64,000 nt of DNA from Chlamydiota bacterium (GTDB lineage: Bacteria; Chlamydiota; Chlamydiia; Chlamydiales; Rhabdochlamydiaceae). Within the stretch, counting starts at the first letter, position 1, and each line of letters starts with the position of its first letter. Of this stretch, positions 29,701-39,215 are shown piece after piece. The notes under the pieces were generated by a model. That model saw only the letters and a program-made list of their open reading frames with translations, searched no databases and was not told the DNA's origin. The DNA lies in the NCBI GenBank assembly GCA_026398435.1, contig JAPLSW010000041.1:48480-112479 (forward strand), given 5' to 3'. The position numbers and the translations under genes were made by a program.

Positions 29701-32700
29701 CCAGAAGAGGTAGGAGCACTTTTGATTTACCAGAACCCATGATCATTTCCATGACGGGATTTGCTCTTTCTTCCTGCCTAAAAGCATCCAGCTTACCTAC
29801 TTGATCTTCCCGCATGATGATGCCGGCATAGTATTCGAAGACGAGGTACTCCGGATGCTCTTGTATGATATAGCACCGTTTTGCATTCAGCTGCTGACTA
29901 AGCTCTTGTCTTAAGTCTTGGGGTTCTGGATCTTTTGTGATTTTTTCGCAAAGGGCAAGGCTCTTATCCACCTGGGCTTTCTTGCATGCAAGCTGCAGGT
30001 AGATAGCTGCGATTGAGTACAGATCATCGAGGTCCCTTGGGCTTAAATGAGGGTTTTGCTCAAGGAGCTTTTTCGGGTCTTTAGATCCAAGACTTATGAA
30101 AATATCATCGAGCGTAATTTCTTGAAGTAGCCGTCCCCTTTTTTGCAGATAGAAAAGGGAGAGTTCTGTCGGATCTGTAGGTATGGTTGCTGCTATAGAG
30201 AACATCCTTTGTTCTGCATAGATTAGACTTTTCTCAATCTCAGCTTTCTTGGATTGTAAATCAGAGGTGATAGTAGTTATGTCTGTATGAAGAGTATAGA
30301 TGGTTTTAGGAGGGTTTCTAGAAAGAGCGTCTACATCTCTTACTAAGCGGGCCCATTCTGCTGATTCAACAGGATCCTCTGAACTCTGGGATGTAAGAAA
30401 ATCAGTTAACCCAGGGGTTATAGAAACGGGCTGTATACTTGGAGTCGTCCATGAGGAAACCGTTGAATTATCACATAAGTTGTCCATTTCCCTAGGGTCA
30501 AATCTGAACGGATAATCAGGGATTATAAGTTCAGCTCGATCGGTGGGGACTCTGGATCGATTGATTGATAGGCTTGGAGCTTGGGTAGTTAATTCGGTCT
30601 TTTGGCTTTGAAGTTCTTTCGCTTTGGTTAAGATCCCTTCCCACCAGAGAACAAGCTCGATTCGAGCCGCTGATACAGAGCTTAAATCAGGAGGAAGGGT
30701 GAATGCAGAAGGATTTTTTAAGATTTGCTCAAGTACAATCCCTAGAGAGGCATTTGTCGGATCTTGGGTGTTTGTTTTAAGAAAAAGGCAAGCCGTTTTT
30801 AGCCATTTTCGTTGATCAGCAGGACTTCCTTCAATTGCTATTTTGATAAATTCTTTAAGATACATTTTAATGAAGTCCACTGGCCTAGTGATTAAAACAT
30901 CTGTTTCAAAATTAGGGGGCAGCGGGTTAGTTGTACCAGAACCAATCAGTGGTTTTAGTACGTCTATATTTATAGTAATAGCCAGGGTAGGCAGGGTAGG
31001 CAGGGTTGTAACTCCACCATCTTCAGAGGTTTTGAGGGTGTGAGTTTGATCAAGTAATTCATCAAGTCTATCAGAAAACTTAGTAGTTAAGGGCTCTGGA
31101 AGTAAGCTTTTGAGTAGATGGAGCTCCTCTTGCTTGGATAGTCTTAAAGCGGTCACATTACGAGATCTTTTGAGATATTGCTCATAGAAAGAAGATAGAT
31201 CTTCAAATGCATTAGGAAGACGTATTTCATTGGTGGTAAGTAAGTAGGTTGCATATAAAGCGATAGCTACTTGCTCACCGGACTTATCTCCTGTGATATT
31301 TTTAACATTTGCAATTTCTGTTAAAGCCTTGATTTCCTCTAGGGAATAAGGGCTTAATTTTGTCCCATAGCTTCTTAAGTAGAAAGCTGCTTTTTGGTAC
31401 TGATGATGGACCGCCAAAGTCTCTGCGAGGGTGAAATACCCTTCTCGTGAAGAAGATTCAAGGTGTCCATTAGACGCTAAATCATAGGTGAAATAGGTGA
31501 AATCTGCGGACTCCCCCTTTGTAAGCGATTGATTCCTTCTAAACCTCGGCTCAAGCGATTCTTGAGAGAGAGAGGCTTTTAAGTGTTGATTGGGAAGAAG
31601 TACCCGTATTTTTCCTTCCTTATTTTTTAAAATAAGTGCGTATGTGCAGGGGCTAATTGCACTTAAGTTCCGGTCTTTACTTAAGAAGAAACCGGGATGC
31701 TCTTTGCATTGAAGGAGTCCCTCATCATCTGGTTTAAATGAGATGTTAAAACGGGGCAGCTCTAGCTCAATCCGTTTTCCACCCATATACCACTCTTGTG
31801 TATAGGAAGGATGTTCAAAATGCGCTAAAAGCTCTGAGGCTTTACCTAAGTTGGCACCATCTGAAAGACGCGTCACTGAAGTGATTGATCCACCTAAATA
31901 GGAGGCTTCATAGGTTTTGGTATTTGTTTTTTTATCGTAGAGAGAAATCTTGGTTGGATCTGTAATCGATGCCCAAACATTGTATTTATCAGCAAGAAAT
32001 CGACTTTCAAGAGCGCATGTGACGTTTTCTTCATCGCCTGTTGTAAGTTGATGGTTAGGGATGAATCGAAGCCACTGCCCGTCTATATACTGCTCAATAC
32101 TGAGTCCCTGGTCTGTTCTTGTGACAATAACGCGGCAGCTTTCATGCATAAATTCATAAGTGTTATTTGATCTTGCTAGGGCTTTAACATGACCTGGAAA
32201 GAGCTCTTTAAAAGTAGGATGATCACGGATTTCTAAGGGAATGTAGGCCTCTTGTCCGATAGTAATAAGTCTTCCGCTCATAGGATCATAAAAATCATTA
32301 TGATTTGTCGTAAATCTTGGGCTAATACCGAGAGCGGTGAGATAAGACCAGGTAATATCTGTTGGGGGATCCCGTTCATTAATCAAGGTGTAGATTTGAT
32401 TTAAAAGCTCAGTGTTAGGAGTCTTACCTGCGACAAATAGTCTGACAAGATCTACAGAATGGATAAATAAAGCTTTTTCTATATCGTAGCTTGTTTTGGG
32501 ATCTTTCCATTCAAGAGGAATAGGGGCATGTTCAATCCACGCTTTAGCTTTTAGAAGTAATATAAGTTGATCCCTTGTAAGGGGAGTCTTTTCACTAAAA
32601 GCTGCCGCAAGTTCCGCATAAATGAGGCTTTTTTCTTCAGGTTTTATATTTGGATCCTTCAGTAACCCTTCAAGGTGTGTGGTTATATTAGGAGCCGCAC

Positions 32701-35392
32701 ATCCATACCGGGTAAAATAGCGCCCCATACGCCGCAGGAAGACCTGAGTCTTAATATCTTCTGCAAGGATGCTTATGGTCATTTGGTTAGTAAGAAATTG
32801 GGAGATTTGTCCTCTAAACCCGGTAATTTTATCGGAGGCTTTAAAATAAAAGCAGGCCATTTGAAAGAGTTGTTGATAATCGAGATCACTTAATTTTTCG
32901 GAATGAATGGTAAAATATTCAAGAGCTTCAATAAGTGAGTGGTGAGGATTTGTAAATATATGCACGAGCTCGTCAATCTCCCTTTCAGTAAAGGGAGGTG
33001 AATATTTTTTTTTAAATGTAAGATATTCAAAGTTTTCTGGTCGACCGTCTCCCTTTGTGCTCAATAAAGTTTTTTCTTTCCAAAATTCTGTTGGCGCTAT
33101 ATTAATTATTTGCTGGATCATTGGGTGTTTAATAGGTGTCTGATTCGTAGACCAATGATCGATAAAATAGGCCGGAGTTATTCCCTCTAAAGAGATCAAA
33201 CTTCCACCCCAGGGATTTTCTTCATACACGAAGTCTAAAGAAACGGTCGGATCAGTTAAGGGTGTAATAGGCAGATTTTGTATGTAGGCAAGGCTCACAA
33301 CACTCTTTTTAATAGACTGTATCCAAGAGGGTAGGTGGTGACTTATGAAGATTAAGCTTGCTTGTACCTTAGGTTTATTTCTATCAAATGTAGGATTTTC
33401 CTCTCTTATTTTTTTTAATACGTCAGGGTATTTCTCTTTAATTAATCTCAAAAATGGAGAATCGGACTCTTTAACAATACAACAAAGCTTGGGTATCCTC
33501 GAATCATAAAGGGGGGTGAATTCGTGGGAGAAGAAGGAAGAGGCTTCAGAATAGTCTTTTGGCAAAGCTGATCTTATTTCGCCGGCAAATAAGGGATCCA
33601 AGTCTTGGATGTAAAGACTTGGATTTGATATATAGGAATAAGGTAAAGAAATTTCAACCTCAAGAAGCTGAGCTAACTTTTGCTGGGTAAATAAGAGTTT
33701 TCTTAATGCGCACTCTTTTTCACAAAAAACTGCGCTAGAATCTTGGATCCTATAGGAGCTTTTAAAAAACAGTTCTGAAAGTGTGCCGAGGTGGTCGATG
33801 GTTGCTATAATTTCAGACTGTGGTTTTTGAATGGCTGCCCAAAAATCTTCATTAAGGGGAATAGTTTTTATTAGCCAAATAATAGCAAAATGGACATCTG
33901 TGTATTCTTTTCTATCATAAGCTGCTTGTAAGATTTCCTGAACTTGTTGGATATTCTCAGTAAATCTTGCTGGATCATTGAGAGGAAGCTGAGAAATATT
34001 GCGGATGATATGGGAACGGGGCGTTCCGCTACTGGGTATTCCATGGGGAGCCGCAAGCAAGGCATCTATAGGGGGGGATTGGTCATAAACAAGTGGATTC
34101 ACAGGACTCTCGAAAACAGGAGGGGTCGCAAGAGTCTGTTGTAGAATTCTATGTTTGGTTAACCAAATGTCAGACAATTTAATTTGCTCTGTAGCGGCAA
34201 TTAAAGTCTGACTGCCAATGACCCTTTTAACAAATAGGTCATTAACCCTTCGGCTGAGTTTTTCTGTGGCTTTATCAACAAGGTTATATTGAACCTCGGG
34301 AGATTCGCCAGCAGCTATTGGGTTGGTGATAAAACCTCTAAGAGCCTGCATTCTAAGATCGAGTTTAAGCCTTTGGTATTCTTCTAATGAGAGCTTAGTT
34401 TTTAAAAAGGCAAAAAGAGATCTACAAGCGCACGTTCCCGCTTTTTGAGGCTCTATAAGAGGTTCCTGAAGGCCTGATTCTATAGATGTAGGCTCTAAAA
34501 AAGCTTTTAAGCTTTGGTAGATGTCTTCTGCTTTATATTCCGTTTGTTTGGGATACGCTAAATCTTTTGGATTGTCGTATTCAAGTCTCTTCCCCAGCTC
34601 TTCAATGATTTGTGCGAAATGGGGATCTCGTAGTTTATCTTTTGAGATTCCTTTCCATTCAAGGAATGCGACTTTCTTCTTAACTCCCACTCGGGCTTTT
34701 TGGTGCTCCTCAATCCCGTCTCCGGTATTAAAGATTCGGAAGTTGATAGTGCCATCTGCTTGGGGGAATACTTCATAATAAACAACGTGGCCTGTAGGAA
34801 GTCCTACCCAGCCTCCGGGAATGAGAAATGGTTTATCACCATCTAATAGAGGGACTAAAAGCCCCTGGGATAGCCCATTGCTTTGTATTTGATCTGCCAT
34901 TTCCAGTTCGGTAAGGATGCTTTGGCGGCTATCTATAGAACTGGGATCAAGGGATTGTCTCCCTTTAATGTAGTCGATTACATACCTTAGGACTTCATTT
35001 AACGGTATTCCTTCGAGCTTGGAGTTTGCCCCAAATTCATCTCCTAGAAGATTAAAAAGGAGCTTTGCAGAAGTTGGGGGAGGAGGTGATATAGCTGCTG
35101 AGGCTGCTGAGGGATGATATACAGGACCGATTGCCCTATCGGAAGCTACACTTGCAGTTTTGCCTTCTGTTGAGGAGGATTCCATCGCAATTATCTGTTT
35201 AAATCGCTCTTTGAAATATTGTACCCGAGGGTCCCTTTCTAACTCTTTATGCTCCTTAATATATCTAAGAATAGGTGTGGAAAGATCAGTAATTTTAGCA
35301 TCCTCTAGAGAGGGTGGTGGCTCGTTTTGTAGTAGTCCTAGTAACTCGTCGAGATTGTGATGAAATGAGTCTATATTGCTTATACCGGACAT
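26741..35392 (-). CDS. Giant DUF3638/DUF3645-type helicase-like protein (copy A)
   Basis: 2,883 residues; no signal peptide or clear membrane span. The C-terminal third has SF2-helicase-like motifs: Walker A GSGKS (1886-1890), Walker B DEAD (2020-2023), SGFTGTLWNA (about 2318), YDQSHTTGSDIKQKG (about 2440), and QSVWRLRG (about 2475), the last resembling helicase motif VI. This set, above all the 'hTxGxDhK...Q...R.R' block, is that of DUF3638/DUF3645 proteins, which I know mainly from fungi, plants, protists and animals. Near the N-terminus His202 (GHVVYYE), Asn222 and Gln316...Cys321 (QKAGTCACRSL) are spaced like a papain/CE-like cysteine-protease site, an inference only. Start: ATG at 35392 preceded by AAAAGGA. 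Function unknown; nucleotide-driven remodelling of nucleic acid or protein is a guess. Confidence 0.8.
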   Translation of the reverse strand: MSGISNIDSFHHNLDELLGLLQNEPPPSLEDAKITDLSTPILRYIKEHKELERDPRVQYFKERFKQIIAMESSSTEGKTASVASDRAIGPVYHPSAASAAISPPPPTSAKLLFNLLGDEFGANSKLEGIPLNEVLRYVIDYIKGRQSLDPSSIDSRQSILTELEMADQIQSNGLSQGLLVPLLDGDKPFLIPGGWVGLPTGHVVYYEVFPQADGTINFRIFNTGDGIEEHQKARVGVKKKVAFLEWKGISKDKLRDPHFAQIIEELGKRLEYDNPKDLAYPKQTEYKAEDIYQSLKAFLEPTSIESGLQEPLIEPQKAGTCACRSLFAFLKTKLSLEEYQRLKLDLRMQALRGFITNPIAAGESPEVQYNLVDKATEKLSRRVNDLFVKRVIGSQTLIAATEQIKLSDIWLTKHRILQQTLATPPVFESPVNPLVYDQSPPIDALLAAPHGIPSSGTPRSHIIRNISQLPLNDPARFTENIQQVQEILQAAYDRKEYTDVHFAIIWLIKTIPLNEDFWAAIQKPQSEIIATIDHLGTLSELFFKSSYRIQDSSAVFCEKECALRKLLFTQQKLAQLLEVEISLPYSYISNPSLYIQDLDPLFAGEIRSALPKDYSEASSFFSHEFTPLYDSRIPKLCCIVKESDSPFLRLIKEKYPDVLKKIREENPTFDRNKPKVQASLIFISHHLPSWIQSIKKSVVSLAYIQNLPITPLTDPTVSLDFVYEENPWGGSLISLEGITPAYFIDHWSTNQTPIKHPMIQQIINIAPTEFWKEKTLLSTKGDGRPENFEYLTFKKKYSPPFTEREIDELVHIFTNPHHSLIEALEYFTIHSEKLSDLDYQQLFQMACFYFKASDKITGFRGQISQFLTNQMTISILAEDIKTQVFLRRMGRYFTRYGCAAPNITTHLEGLLKDPNIKPEEKSLIYAELAAAFSEKTPLTRDQLILLLKAKAWIEHAPIPLEWKDPKTSYDIEKALFIHSVDLVRLFVAGKTPNTELLNQIYTLINERDPPTDITWSYLTALGISPRFTTNHNDFYDPMSGRLITIGQEAYIPLEIRDHPTFKELFPGHVKALARSNNTYEFMHESCRVIVTRTDQGLSIEQYIDGQWLRFIPNHQLTTGDEENVTCALESRFLADKYNVWASITDPTKISLYDKKTNTKTYEASYLGGSITSVTRLSDGANLGKASELLAHFEHPSYTQEWYMGGKRIELELPRFNISFKPDDEGLLQCKEHPGFFLSKDRNLSAISPCTYALILKNKEGKIRVLLPNQHLKASLSQESLEPRFRRNQSLTKGESADFTYFTYDLASNGHLESSSREGYFTLAETLAVHHQYQKAAFYLRSYGTKLSPYSLEEIKALTEIANVKNITGDKSGEQVAIALYATYLLTTNEIRLPNAFEDLSSFYEQYLKRSRNVTALRLSKQEELHLLKSLLPEPLTTKFSDRLDELLDQTHTLKTSEDGGVTTLPTLPTLAITINIDVLKPLIGSGTTNPLPPNFETDVLITRPVDFIKMYLKEFIKIAIEGSPADQRKWLKTACLFLKTNTQDPTNASLGIVLEQILKNPSAFTLPPDLSSVSAARIELVLWWEGILTKAKELQSQKTELTTQAPSLSINRSRVPTDRAELIIPDYPFRFDPREMDNLCDNSTVSSWTTPSIQPVSITPGLTDFLTSQSSEDPVESAEWARLVRDVDALSRNPPKTIYTLHTDITTITSDLQSKKAEIEKSLIYAEQRMFSIAATIPTDPTELSLFYLQKRGRLLQEITLDDIFISLGSKDPKKLLEQNPHLSPRDLDDLYSIAAIYLQLACKKAQVDKSLALCEKITKDPEPQDLRQELSQQLNAKRCYIIQEHPEYLVFEYYAGIIMREDQVGKLDAFRQEERANPVMEMIMGSGKSKVLLPLLGLLRADGTALSMVVVPSPLFESVSSDTQAILQKAFAKSLVTLHFDRNSTFTKRSLEEIKTFLETVITKKQCLIMTSKSIQSLLLKFIEYANTLKDPASFESEELQLMIGIISLLQKAGNPLIDEADTVLNVLHEVSFSLGKTVPPKEEEIHLIGTLYKLLYSDPKLKHIARLESDPQPDRDPAIPPLSEALYHTSLKEPLALALIAQLIEQKKIPAGIDQKAVLDYLCRDQSKAAESQRFYDDQPPELQNLLALAAEEICCLLPHTLLKTSDERYGLDRGVMAIPYAAANTPSHGSLFSNPYITMNYTFQIHAKNGIRKDTLIRVIEQLKKQADTQIRNELISLEETIGYQQFCLLKGELPIPFKHHLNPSQLGLILGRINRDPIVRQELIEKLFLPQMQLFENKLACNPINLIALFSKVSGFTGTLWNAGSMHSKLAARPEPGTDAKTLNLLMGKAAGPALIIPKIEGAAMFEGLPPHDALIDAGGYFKEGGNLEIARKMSFKYRMPVVFYNSKGEQTITDGTTETPLSASPLKEEERLTFYDQSHTTGSDIKQKGAAAGLVTIGRGMILRDLLQSVWRLRGLDKGQTVQFVIDEEVASIIRGQLGSGAEPIGFREILSFVIQNQAHQQGDDNFRAFKQQLDNLSQNLLLEVMTSSDYSGEQKGEAFSYLSQNWIKPADHTPADLYGKPSFERPSREVIQEAGETCSTQLEAIDKQLPFLRQRTEALKIQIAELQRRAVASVHNQVISPQSDIEGTVEVEQANEVETQVSTEMETQGDNEFELIQLGSVDANSRKGGIRFTKRTWQYFTELPSKIDYNIIPLFPIMDQMKREPALESYQDLFEGINISINVLEWKPSEFLKKMSLLGAHRTPFHHLIVEEDNVTLFSQIEDTTSDPNYYNLTLGFKDPSRELSPGAFEKVVKLKFLSGESSFTKDELAFLERWFTSAGVDRMQDLYLKHVLKYQTDKKIAFEGSNLQRLFKRLKS

Positions 35393-35520
35393 CGAAATCC
35401 TTTTATTTACATAATAAGTCTATATAATGATTAATTATTTTTAATAATAGTTTATTTTGTAATGCGGGTTAGTATGGTGTCGATTTTGGGTATGTCAGTT
35501 GAATATTTCCTGAAAATAAA

Positions 35521-35580
35521 TCGATCTGGATTTTTTCAAGGGGTCGTGCCTTGGCTTTTTCTGTAGCGAGCTTTTTAGGA
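35521..35580 (-). pseudogene. Relic of the transaldolase gene between the two giant copies
   Basis: These 60 bases align with tal positions 44680-44739: a 23-base block differing at one position (ending in TTTTTTCAAGGGG), then TTGGCTTTTTC and GAGCTTTTTAGG in the same order and spacing. In the intact gene this stretch codes for the Lys-rich segment [19 protein letters not shown]. It lies between copy A's start and copy B's end, the position tal occupies beyond copy B. Confidence 0.65.
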
Positions 35581-35611
35581 TCTGTTTAATTATCCAAGAA
35601 TAGATTCGTCC

Positions 35612-38600
35612 TTAGGCACTGGCAGCTCCTGCCAGAGGCCCTTGAGCTTTTAGCCTTTTAAAAAGCCGATCTAAATTACTCCCTTTAAACGCTACTCTTT
35701 TATCAGGTTGAAATTTTAAAATGTGCTTAAGGTATAGGGTTTCCAATTTATCCACACCTCCCGCTGTAATCCATTTTTCTAAAATGGCAATCTCCTCTTT
35801 ATTAAAGTGGCTTTCTCCATTAAGGAATTTAAGTTTTACCACTTTTTCAAAAGCTGCGCTAGAGGGCTTTCTTATTGGATCTTTAAATCCAAGGGTGAGA
35901 TTGTAATAGTCGGGATGGCTTGTTGAATTCTCTATTGAAGAAAAAAGAGTGACGCTATCGCCCTCTATAACGAGATGATGGAAAGGGGTTCTATGAGGTC
36001 CTAAAAGGCGCATTTTTTCGATTTGCGCGTGTTCTCTTTGTTTCCATGCAAGAACGTTAATCGAGATATCAATTCCTTCAAATAAGTCTTGGTATCTTTC
36101 AAGACCAGGTTCCCTCCTCATTTGATCTGCAATTGGAAAAAGAGGTATGGTTTTATGTGAGGAAAGAGAGGGGAGGGTGGCGACACGTTCCAAATTTCTA
36201 CTGAGTTTGCCGAACACGCCTTCAAGCATGAATCCAAGTTGGATTGGCTCTAATTGATTATCCCCTTCTGTTTCCATGTCGGTGGTCAGCTCTGTTTCTA
36301 CCTCACTTGCCGCCTCTACCTCAACAGTGCCATCAGTATCAGATTTTGGTGAGATCAACTGAGCATGAACGCTTGGTCTAGCGCGATCTGCTAAATCGCT
36401 TATTTGAGCCTTAAGACCCTCTATTTTTTCTGTAAGGAAAGGAATTGCCCTGCCGATTGCTTCTAGCTGCGATAAGCAATTATGCGCAGCTTCTGCAATC
36501 ACTTCATCGGAGGGCCTTTCAAATGCAGGTTTTCCATAGAGCTCAGAGGGAAGTTGATTTGCAGGTTTGATCCAAGTTTTACATAACTCTCTAAGTGCTT
36601 GTTGTTTTTGCTCTGGTGTATAATGAGGATCTTCACTTGTCATTACATCGAAAAGGAGATTTTGTGAAAGATTATCTAGCTCTTGCTTAAAAGATTTAAA
36701 ATTGTCATCCCCTTGCTGTTTTGCTTGGTTTTGGATTGCAAATTTAAGGATCTCTTTAAAGCTGATAGGCTCCTCTCCAGACCCAAGCTGCGCTCTGATA
36801 ATTGAGGCTACTTCTTCATCCATAACAAATTGGACTGTTTGCCCATTTTCAAGACCTCTAAGTCTCCAGACGCTTTGCAAAAGATCTCGCAAGATCATCC
36901 CTCGCCCGATTGTTACAAGCCCAACAGCTCCCCCTTTTTGTTTGATATCAGCCCCTGTAGTATGGCTTTGGTCGTAGAAGGTTAAACGATCCTCTTCTTT
37001 AACAGCGGAGGCGCTTAAGGGAGTTTCTACTGTTCCATTAGTAATTGTTTGGACTCCTTTAGCGTTGTAAAAAACGACCTGTTTTTTAAGAGTAAGGGCC
37101 ATTTTTCGAGCAATAGCTAGATTGCCCCCTTCTTTAAAATACCCTCCTGCATCGATCAGAGCGTCATGAGGGGGTAAACCATCAAACATCGACTCTCCCC
37201 TGACATTTGAGATAATAAGAGCCGGCCCCGAGGATTTTTCCATCAGGAGATTGAGGGTTTTTGCATCAGTTCCTAGTTCTGATAGGGGCCGAATCTTACT
37301 ATGCATGCTTCTAGCATTCCAAAGGGTTCCGGTAAAACCGGATACTCTACTAAAAAGGGCTATAAGGTTAATCGGATTGCAGGAGAGCTTATTTTCAAAA
37401 AGTTGCATCTGAGGGAGGAGTAGCTTTTCAATGAGCTCCTGCCGGACTATAGGACTATTATTGATTCGATCTAGGATTAATGTAAGCTTATCGGGATCGA
37501 GATGGTGTTTGAAGGGAATGGGAAGATCCCCTTTTAACAGAGAGAACTGCTGGTAGCCGATAGTTTTTTCTATCGACATTTGTTCATCGCGCATTTGAAT
37601 ATCGGACTGTTCTTTAAGTTGCTCGATGACACGAATTAGGGTGTCTTCCTGAATCCCATTTTTAGAATGGATCTGGAACGTGTAGTTCATTGTGATATAG
37701 CGATTCGAAAATAGGGATCCATGACTTGGGGTGTTAGCGGCATCATAGGGAATCGCAATTACTCCATGGTCCAAACCATATCTTTCATCACTTGTTTTTA
37801 ATAGAGTATGGGGAAGAAGGGAGCAAAGTTCTTCTGAGGCTAGTGCTAAAAGGTTTTGAAGCTCGGTATGTGTCGCAAAGAATGCTGCCGATTCTTGCGC
37901 TTTTGATGGATCGCGGCAAAGGTAAGCTAAAACTGTTTCTCGATCGATATCCCGAGGTAATTTTTCTTGTTCAATCAATTTAGCAATAACCGCTCGCGCT
38001 AAAGGTTCTTTGAGCCTGTTATGATAAAGGGCCTCTGTTAGGGGAGGAACCTCAGCGGCCATATCGGGATGGAGATCACTTTCAAGGCGAGCAATATGTT
38101 TGAGCTCTGGATCGGAGTAAAGAATTTCGTAGATTGTTCCAATAAGATGAATTTCTTCTTCTTTGGGAGCAACTTTTTGTCCGAGGCTAAAGCTTACTTC
38201 ATGAGGGACGTTTAAGACAGTATCTGCTTCATCAATGAGGGGACTACCCGCTTTTTGCAGCAGTGAAATAATCTGGGTCATTACTTTAAGTTCATCGGTT
38301 TCAGCAGGGGCGCCATCTTTAATGCTATTTGCATATTCGATAAATTTTAATATAAGAGACTGGATACTCTTAGATGTCATAATTAGACACTGCCTTTTAG
38401 AGATGACCGTTTCTAAAAAGGTTTTAATCTCTTGTAAGGAGCGTTTTGTAAAAGTGGAATTCCGGTCAAAATGCAAAGTTTTAAGTGATTTTGCAAACGC
38501 TCTTTGCTGTATGGCCTGTGTATCGCTTGAGACATTTTCAAACAGGGGCGCTGGGCCAACAACCATGGATAAAGCTCTGCCATCAGCTATTAAAAGACCT

Positions 38601-39103
38601 AGAAGGGGAAGAAGTACTTTGGATTTTCCAGATCCCATGATCATTTCCATTACGGGATTTGTCTCTTCTCCCCCTATAAAAGCATCCAGTTTACTTACTT
38701 GATCCTCCCGCATGATGATACCGGCGTAGTATTCAAAAACGATATATTCTGGATGCTCTGAAATATTATAGGCCCGGGTGGCGTTGAGCTGCAGGCCAAG
38801 CTCTTGTCTTAAATCTTGGTTACGAGGATCTTTAGCAATTTTTTTGCAAAGGGCAATAGACCTATCCACTTGGTCACGATGACTTGCAATCTGCAGGTAG
38901 TTAGCCGCTAGCCGATATAGGTTATCAAGATCCTCTTCTCGCAAATGAGGGTTTTGCTCAAGGAGCTTTTTCGGGTCCTTAGATCCTAGACTTATAAAAA
39001 TATCATCGAGGGTGATCTTTTGAAGCAGCCCTCCCCTTTTTTGCAGATTGAAAAGGGCCTGAGCTAATGGATCTCTAGGTGTTCTTCCTGCTATAGCAAG
39101 CAT
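35612..39103 (-). CDS. Giant DUF3638-type protein copy B, C-terminal helicase-like fragment
   Basis: 1,163 residues that align end to end with residues about 1,745-2,883 of copy A. It keeps Walker A (MGSGKS, Lys160), Walker B (Asp291 in LIDEADTVL), SGFTGTLWNA, YDQSHTTGADIKQKG and QSVWRLRG, so the helicase-like module looks intact. The homologous frame is open beyond the ATG at 39103, up to about 39262, where it meets the upstream fragment in another frame; the ATG is therefore an internal Met of a formerly single gene. A purine-rich stretch precedes it, but spacing is poor, so independent translation is doubtful. The C-terminus carries a short Gly/Ala extension absent from copy A. Confidence 0.75.
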   Translation of the reverse strand: MLAIAGRTPRDPLAQALFNLQKRGGLLQKITLDDIFISLGSKDPKKLLEQNPHLREEDLDNLYRLAANYLQIASHRDQVDRSIALCKKIAKDPRNQDLRQELGLQLNATRAYNISEHPEYIVFEYYAGIIMREDQVSKLDAFIGGEETNPVMEMIMGSGKSKVLLPLLGLLIADGRALSMVVGPAPLFENVSSDTQAIQQRAFAKSLKTLHFDRNSTFTKRSLQEIKTFLETVISKRQCLIMTSKSIQSLILKFIEYANSIKDGAPAETDELKVMTQIISLLQKAGSPLIDEADTVLNVPHEVSFSLGQKVAPKEEEIHLIGTIYEILYSDPELKHIARLESDLHPDMAAEVPPLTEALYHNRLKEPLARAVIAKLIEQEKLPRDIDRETVLAYLCRDPSKAQESAAFFATHTELQNLLALASEELCSLLPHTLLKTSDERYGLDHGVIAIPYDAANTPSHGSLFSNRYITMNYTFQIHSKNGIQEDTLIRVIEQLKEQSDIQMRDEQMSIEKTIGYQQFSLLKGDLPIPFKHHLDPDKLTLILDRINNSPIVRQELIEKLLLPQMQLFENKLSCNPINLIALFSRVSGFTGTLWNARSMHSKIRPLSELGTDAKTLNLLMEKSSGPALIISNVRGESMFDGLPPHDALIDAGGYFKEGGNLAIARKMALTLKKQVVFYNAKGVQTITNGTVETPLSASAVKEEDRLTFYDQSHTTGADIKQKGGAVGLVTIGRGMILRDLLQSVWRLRGLENGQTVQFVMDEEVASIIRAQLGSGEEPISFKEILKFAIQNQAKQQGDDNFKSFKQELDNLSQNLLFDVMTSEDPHYTPEQKQQALRELCKTWIKPANQLPSELYGKPAFERPSDEVIAEAAHNCLSQLEAIGRAIPFLTEKIEGLKAQISDLADRARPSVHAQLISPKSDTDGTVEVEAASEVETELTTDMETEGDNQLEPIQLGFMLEGVFGKLSRNLERVATLPSLSSHKTIPLFPIADQMRREPGLERYQDLFEGIDISINVLAWKQREHAQIEKMRLLGPHRTPFHHLVIEGDSVTLFSSIENSTSHPDYYNLTLGFKDPIRKPSSAAFEKVVKLKFLNGESHFNKEEIAILEKWITAGGVDKLETLYLKHILKFQPDKRVAFKGSNLDRLFKRLKAQGPLAGAASA

Positions 39104-39215
39104 ATCCTTTTCAAACCCCGTTAGAGCAGCCTTAATCTCACCTTTCTTTAATAGTAAAACAGGGGTGATTTCATGTATTTCTGGAGTAAGAGTGTAGAGG
39201 GGTTTAGGGGGCTTT

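Noticed and set aside
38235..38702. A 155-codon plus-strand frame inside the copy B helicase fragment
   Set aside because: A similar frame appears opposite the same segment of copy A, as expected when the coding strand is conserved; nothing indicates an overlapping gene.
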